The notes under the pieces: model-generated
Told to the model about the DNA's origin: nothing
The model's database searches: none
Seen by the model: only the letters and a program-made list of their open reading frames with translations
NCBI GenBank assembly: GCA_964509425.1
Contig: CAZDWZ010000019.1
Coordinates: 1-62,879, forward strand
Source: CAZDWZ01 sp964509425
GTDB lineage: Bacteria; Bdellovibrionota_C; UBA2361; SZUA-149; CAZDWZ01
Length of the DNA: 62,879 bases
Reading direction: 5' to 3'
Program-made: the position numbers and the translations under genes
Shown here: positions 59,033 through 62,879 of the stretch, piece by piece
Layout of the letters: each line of letters opens with the position of its first letter
How positions within the stretch are numbered: position 1 is the first letter of the stretch

Positions 59033-60121
59033 ATGATCAAGAATTCGGATAGCTTAGAAAGAATGATTGAGGATTTGGGGACGGTTTCACCGAAAATTGT
59101 CCGCGAAATGCTATCCAAGTGGTATCGAAAATGCGGCCGAAAACTGCCCTGGCGGGAGACTCGAGACCCCTATGCGATATGGATTTCGGAGATAATGCTC
59201 CAGCAGACCCAGGCCGACCGGGTCATCCCCTTCTTTGAACGTTTCCTGGGCCGTTTTCCCACGGTCGAAAGTCTGGCGAAAGCCTCCTGGCGTGAGCTGC
59301 TGCCCTATTGGCGTGGGCTTGGGTATTACGCGAGGGGGAGGAACCTGCTCGCCGCGGGGAAGTCCATAGTCCGGGAACACGGCGGACGGGTTCCGGCGAA
59401 GCGGGAGGAGCTGGTGAAGCTCCCGGGCATTGGGAAATACACGGCCTCGGCGATAGCCAGCTTTGCCTTCGGTGAGCCGGTTCCTGCTATTGATACGAAT
59501 CTCCGGAGAGTCCTCGGTAGGGTTTTCGGCTGCAATACGGCTCAAATCGAAGAGAAGGCGAACCTGCTGTTCCGGGAGGCGCCGCGGAGCGGAGGAGAGC
59601 TCAATCACGCGCTAATGGATATCGGGGCTCTCTTTTGTAAAAGCCGGAAGGCAGAGTGCGCCCACTGTCCCCTCCAAAAAATCTGCGTTTTTGCGCGCTC
59701 TCCGCAGCCTGACTCACAAGCCGGTGAGCGCGGAAAAGGCTCCGTCCGCAGGCCCGCGGTGCAGGTCGGAGCTGCCTGTATTCACCGAAACGGGGAGTAT
59801 CTGATCGCTCAGCGAACGAATGGAATCTGGGAGTTTCCAGGCGGAAAACGCGAGAAGGGTGAGGACATTCGTGGCTGTTTGAAGCGAGAGATCCTCGAAG
59901 AGCTCGGCGTTGAAGTTGCCGTCCGGCCCGCGTTTCTTACCGAGGATTTTTTGAAAGAGGGAAAGCTCTATCGCCTGTATTTCTGCCGCTCTCAGATCCT
60001 CCGCGGTGTTCCTCGCTGCCGCGTTCACAAGTCGCTTCGCTGGGTGCCGGCGGAAGGCCTCTCGCGTTTTCGCTTTGCCGGCACCAATGCCCAAGCGGTC
60101 AAACACCTGCAGAAATTCTAA
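59033..60121 (+). CDS. mutY: A/G-specific adenine glycosylase
   Basis: A 362-residue HhH-GPD DNA glycosylase. LPWRETRDPYAIWISEIMLQQT (about 36-57) holds the catalytic Glu, LPGIGKYTASAIASFAFGEPVPAIDTN (about 124-150, by region) the helix-hairpin-helix and the catalytic Asp. The iron-sulfur motif C-x6-C-x2-C-x5-C is at about 201-217 and a NUDIX-like 8-oxoG-recognition domain follows (residues about 245-360). It removes A opposite 8-oxoG. Confidence 0.95.
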   Translation: MIKNSDSLERMIEDLGTVSPKIVREMLSKWYRKCGRKLPWRETRDPYAIWISEIMLQQTQADRVIPFFERFLGRFPTVESLAKASWRELLPYWRGLGYYARGRNLLAAGKSIVREHGGRVPAKREELVKLPGIGKYTASAIASFAFGEPVPAIDTNLRRVLGRVFGCNTAQIEEKANLLFREAPRSGGELNHALMDIGALFCKSRKAECAHCPLQKICVFARSPQPDSQAGERGKGSVRRPAVQVGAACIHRNGEYLIAQRTNGIWEFPGGKREKGEDIRGCLKREILEELGVEVAVRPAFLTEDFLKEGKLYRLYFCRSQILRGVPRCRVHKSLRWVPAEGLSRFRFAGTNAQAVKHLQKF

Positions 60122-60228
60122 ATTCGCCCTGATACTTCGTTGCGAGAGCGGAAAAAATGCTCGACGACCGGTAGGTCGACTCCGCTTTTTTCCGCTCTCG
60201 CGCCTCGTCTCAGGGCAAATTTAGAATT
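60114..60228 (+). terminator. Long imperfect hairpin after mutY, probable terminator
   Basis: Outer arms AATTCTAAATT-GCCCTGA and inner arms GCGAGAGCGGAAAAA / TTTTTTCCGCTCTCGC. It overlaps the mutY stop and separates it from hipBA. The T-run is inside the stem, so termination in both directions is possible. Confidence 0.65.
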
Positions 60229-60250
60229 CCTGTTGGTTCGCGCGAGGGGA

Positions 60251-60388
60251 TTCGCTCGATCGAGTGAATTTTCGTCGAAATTTCTCTTGAGCTAGGGCTT
60301 GAAGGGGTTTTTCACTCGATCGAATCAATTTTCTTGAAAATTCATCTCATCTACTGAATAATAGAGGAAATTCATTCAATCGGATCAA
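60251..60388 (+). promoter_or_regulatory. Three HipB-type operator palindromes, 60 bp apart
   Basis: TTCGCTCGATCGAGTGAA at 60251, TTCACTCGATCGAATCAA at 60311 and TTCATTCAATCGGATCAA at 60371. Starts are exactly 60 bp apart and the last ends one base before the hipB ATG. Symmetry decreases from first to third. Such sites are the expected targets of HipB-like antitoxin. Confidence 0.75.
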
Positions 60389-60389
60389 A

Positions 60390-60626
60390 ATGAGCCGGAT
60401 AATCGGACAAGTTGTGCGTGATGAGCGAAAGGCACAGGGCCTGAGCCAGACTGAGCTCGGTGATCTCGCCGGCACCGGACTGAACTTCATCTCGCAGTTG
60501 GAGCGCGGGAAGGAGACGGTGCGTCTTGATAAAACGCTCGCGGTCCTGAACGTGCTCGGGCTCGAGCTTTCGATCGTGCGCGGGAGCGGAGGTCTGACCG
60601 TTGGTGCGGAGCTCGCGAAGAAATGA
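60390..60626 (+). CDS. hipB: HipB-like antitoxin/transcriptional regulator
   Basis: A 78-residue XRE-family helix-turn-helix protein: residues 8-60 give the HTH, with LSQTELGDLAGTGLNFISQLERGK as core (cited by region, 18-41). HipB dimers bind operators and neutralise HipA. Its stop overlaps the hipA start by four bases (ATGA). The operator array directly in front indicates autoregulation. Confidence 0.9.
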   Translation: MSRIIGQVVRDERKAQGLSQTELGDLAGTGLNFISQLERGKETVRLDKTLAVLNVLGLELSIVRGSGGLTVGAELAKK

Positions 60627-61870
60627 AACTGGAAGACTTTCGCTCGCGAGAAACGATCTCGGTGTTGAAAAGCGGAATATTCGCCGGCACCTTGTCGCGG
60701 ACCACACACGGAGCGCGATTTACCTATGACGAACGCTTCCGGAGCGAGGCGCTGACGCAGCATCATTACGGCCTTGCCTTCTCTCTCTCGCCAAAACAGC
60801 CGGTATTTGAAATCACCGGCAACAATCTGCATCCGTTTTTTGCCGGCCTACTCCCCGAGGGCCTCCGCTTGAAAGCCCTCCGTCAGTCGTTGAAAACATC
60901 TGACGATGATCTCTTCACGATGCTCGCCGCGCTTGGGAGTAACAGTATCGGTGACGTCTACGCCGAGCCCGATTACTCGCAAGAAGAGTCACCCGAAGAG
61001 ATGAATTTCGCCAGCAGCTCATGGGAGGAAGTCTCCTTCTTGGAGCTCTTCGAGGAGAGCATCCGGAGCCCGGATTTCCGCATGCGGGAGATAGATACGG
61101 GAGTTCCCGGAGTCATCCCGAAAATCTCGGCATCGATGGTTTCCTTTCCCATTCGAATAAAGAAGAAAAATCGGGAATATATTCTCAAGCTCGGGACGGA
61201 TGAGCATCCTCAGCTCGTGAGGAACGAGTATTTCTTCATGCAGATGGCGGGAGCATGCGGGTTTTTCACCGCCGGAACAACGCTCGTCCGCGACCGCGAC
61301 GGCCGCGACGGACTTCTGGTGGAGCGGTTTGATCGCGAGTTCGAAAAAGAGAAGAGGATGTTTCGGAGGCTTCATCAGGAAGATGCCTGCCAGTTTCTCG
61401 GACGCTATCCGCAGGACAAATACCGGCTTTCGCTTCGAGAGATTGCCGAAGGCATCGCGAAGTTTTCGATGAGCCCGATCATCGAGATCCGGAGACTCAT
61501 CGAACTCTACGTTTTTAGCTACCTCATCGGAAACGGCGATCTCCACGCGAAGAATGTGAGCCTCTTAGAGGATACGCGCGGGAGAATCCGACTCTCGCCT
61601 GTTTACGACATGGTGAGCACGCTGCCATACGGCGACCGGAAGATGGCCATTAAACTCGGCGCGAAGGATGATAACTTTCGCCTCAAGGATATTCTCGATT
61701 TTGGGCGCCAGAACAAACTTCCCGAGCGCGCAGTTCAAGCCTCAATCGAAAAGCTGATCCGGGGAGCGACGCAGGTTATCTCGCGCGTGCGGGAGATTGG
61801 ACTCAGCGAAAAGCAGTCGGCGGATCTCGAGCGGACCTTCGCCGAGCGGGCAGGGAAACTCCGCCCGTAA
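60623..61870 (+). CDS. hipA: HipA-family serine/threonine kinase toxin
   Basis: A 415-residue protein with the HipA N-terminal subdomain and kinase core. GVIPKISAS (about 170), LLVERFDRE (about 231-239), the RLHQEDACQFLG motif (about 249-260), the catalytic GNGDLHAKN (about 302-310) and YDMVST (about 329) are intact. E. coli HipA phosphorylates GltX and causes persistence; the target here is unknown. Full-length and coupled to hipB. Confidence 0.92.
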   Translation: MKLEDFRSRETISVLKSGIFAGTLSRTTHGARFTYDERFRSEALTQHHYGLAFSLSPKQPVFEITGNNLHPFFAGLLPEGLRLKALRQSLKTSDDDLFTMLAALGSNSIGDVYAEPDYSQEESPEEMNFASSSWEEVSFLELFEESIRSPDFRMREIDTGVPGVIPKISASMVSFPIRIKKKNREYILKLGTDEHPQLVRNEYFFMQMAGACGFFTAGTTLVRDRDGRDGLLVERFDREFEKEKRMFRRLHQEDACQFLGRYPQDKYRLSLREIAEGIAKFSMSPIIEIRRLIELYVFSYLIGNGDLHAKNVSLLEDTRGRIRLSPVYDMVSTLPYGDRKMAIKLGAKDDNFRLKDILDFGRQNKLPERAVQASIEKLIRGATQVISRVREIGLSEKQSADLERTFAERAGKLRP

Positions 61871-61950
61871 AAATTAGCGCCTCAGGCCGTCTGGGTTTGT
61901 GGGGAATCACAAACCCTTCTCAGCCACCTTTCTGGTAAATGTGGTTCAAA

Positions 61951-62556
61951 TCACTTCATGCCGAAGAGCTGGTCGAACACGTTCGTCAGCATGTTCAACC
62001 CCCGTTGACCCACGATGACGATCACGAAGAGCGCGAAGACCATCACCGCGGCGAACCCGGCGTACGTGAGGCAGTGAACCGCTCCGTTCGTATTGCCCTT
62101 TGCCTTACAGTCCGACGCCTGCCACCCGAAGATGACCGGCACCAGAGAGACAAAGAACATCAGGAGCCTGAACCCCCAGTGGAGGTCCATCACCACCGAC
62201 GCGAAGCAGAACACGCCCGAGATGATCGCGAAGATGACGAACTCGAAGTGACTCCAGTCGCTCAGCCCGGTTTCGGGAGCCGGGGCCGGCTGCGCTCTGT
62301 ACTGCGTTTCCGGCTTCGACTCGTCCTTCGGCTTCTCGGCGAGCAGGGTAATCACCACCACCGCCCAGTCCGGCTTCCACTCCACCATCGCCGCCAAGCC
62401 CCCGGACACGATGGCGAGAGTGAACCCGGTGAACCTGAGGACGGCCACCATGATCTTCTCGCCGTCGAACGGGAGCGTGAGCAGCCCAATGCAGGCAGCA
62501 ATACCCGCCACCACCGCGAAGTGCTTCGGCGGGGGCAGGTCGTCCTTGGTCCACAT
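61951..62556 (-). CDS. Four-helix membrane protein, GC-rich
   Basis: A 201-residue protein from ATG 62556 with GGAG upstream; an upstream frame to 62718 is open but lacks a ribosome site. About five hydrophobic segments (10-28, 36-60, 99-120, 127-147, 170-193) are separated by a polar linker with Pro/Ala/Glu (about 73-95). Codons end almost only in G or C, unlike hipBA and most of the window; the gene at 15366 shares this. No family was recognised. Confidence 0.6.
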   Translation of the reverse strand: MWTKDDLPPPKHFAVVAGIAACIGLLTLPFDGEKIMVAVLRFTGFTLAIVSGGLAAMVEWKPDWAVVVITLLAEKPKDESKPETQYRAQPAPAPETGLSDWSHFEFVIFAIISGVFCFASVVMDLHWGFRLLMFFVSLVPVIFGWQASDCKAKGNTNGAVHCLTYAGFAAVMVFALFVIVIVGQRGLNMLTNVFDQLFGMK

Positions 62557-62879
62557 GTTTGAAATTCTCCAGTACCTTGAGTCCCCATGACCCAAACGGA
62601 CTGAAACGCTAATTTTTAAATTGGATATTTTTCTAAGAAAGAACTGCGAGAGAGGCGGACGGGGGCGGTTCCAGGGAGAAGCTCCGCCGCGGAAGTTATG
62701 ACTCTTGTGGAGAGGCACGGCGATTTAGACGACCGAGCTGCAAAATGTAACGAAGTGGGCTCGGATGGTAGGCAATAAAGAGCAGAAAATTGAGGACAGA
62801 TCATCTGTGTGGGGGGGGGGGAGTTGGGGCGAATTTGGGGTGGGAGAGCCAAAGTACAAGGGAGTTGGGAATTGGAAAG
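62557..62879. other. 323 bp at the right edge without a recognisable gene
   Basis: No supported gene. The only notable feature is an 11-base G-run at 62811-62821. It may be leader DNA for the gene at 62556 on the - strand and beyond. Confidence 0.5.

Overview
The window looks like a bacterial replicon from a Gram-negative lineage with medium-high GC. Evidence for an outer membrane includes an RND pump with its adaptor, lipoproteins, PspA and many Sec-type signal peptides. The gene mix (solo cytochrome bd, Tal-Zwf-OpcA, MutY, an AddB-AddA fusion, plasmid-type RepA) does not place it confidently; a deltaproteobacterial or Bdellovibrionota-like lineage is a guess only. No rRNA, tRNA, transposase or CRISPR array was recognised.

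Layout. 1-5.1 kb: the 5' part of a large secreted PKD/RHS-like protein and small membrane proteins of unknown function. 5.2-10.4 kb: cydAB, then a two-gene glycosyltransferase unit. 10.5-15.8 kb: secreted and membrane unknowns, a PspA homologue and a divergent winged-helix-like protein. 15.9-16.8 kb: an isoaspartyl peptidase. 16.9-21.6 kb: a complete plasmid-type replication and partition module, repA - 0.8 kb iteron-bearing origin - parA - parB. 21.6-30.4 kb: a prenyl synthase, an orphan LarC C-terminal half, galU, and a 2007-residue nuclease-helicase fusion resembling AddB joined to AddA.

30.6-46.1 kb is the most striking part. It holds 17 short two-helix proteins of the VirB2/TrbC pilin type: seven on the + strand (family A, most with a cysteine pair), nine on the - strand (family B) and one more + strand family B member. 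No T4SS ATPase, coupling protein or channel gene is in the window. Family B appears to be built from a repeated three-gene module (one 'major' pilin and two with a basic loop). Several members are preceded by a conserved leader of up to three hairpins with compensatory base changes between copies. Between the two arrays lie two envelope proteins, a small membrane protein and an RND efflux pump with its adaptor.

46.3-50.4 kb: a TRL-like lipoprotein, a membrane PH-domain protein and secreted unknowns. 50.4-55.7 kb: an acyl-CoA dehydrogenase and a tal-zwf-opcA pentose phosphate operon. 56.5-61.9 kb: oligoendopeptidase F, a triplicated ~118 bp palindromic repeat, mutY, and a hipBA toxin-antitoxin operon with three operator-like palindromes spaced exactly 60 bp apart. 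The window ends with a GC-rich four-helix membrane protein.

The RepA-iteron-ParAB unit among core-metabolism genes suggests either a chromid/megaplasmid or a chromosome carrying an integrated plasmid-type origin. The pilin arrays, hipBA, repeats and unknown membrane genes are the accessory layer.
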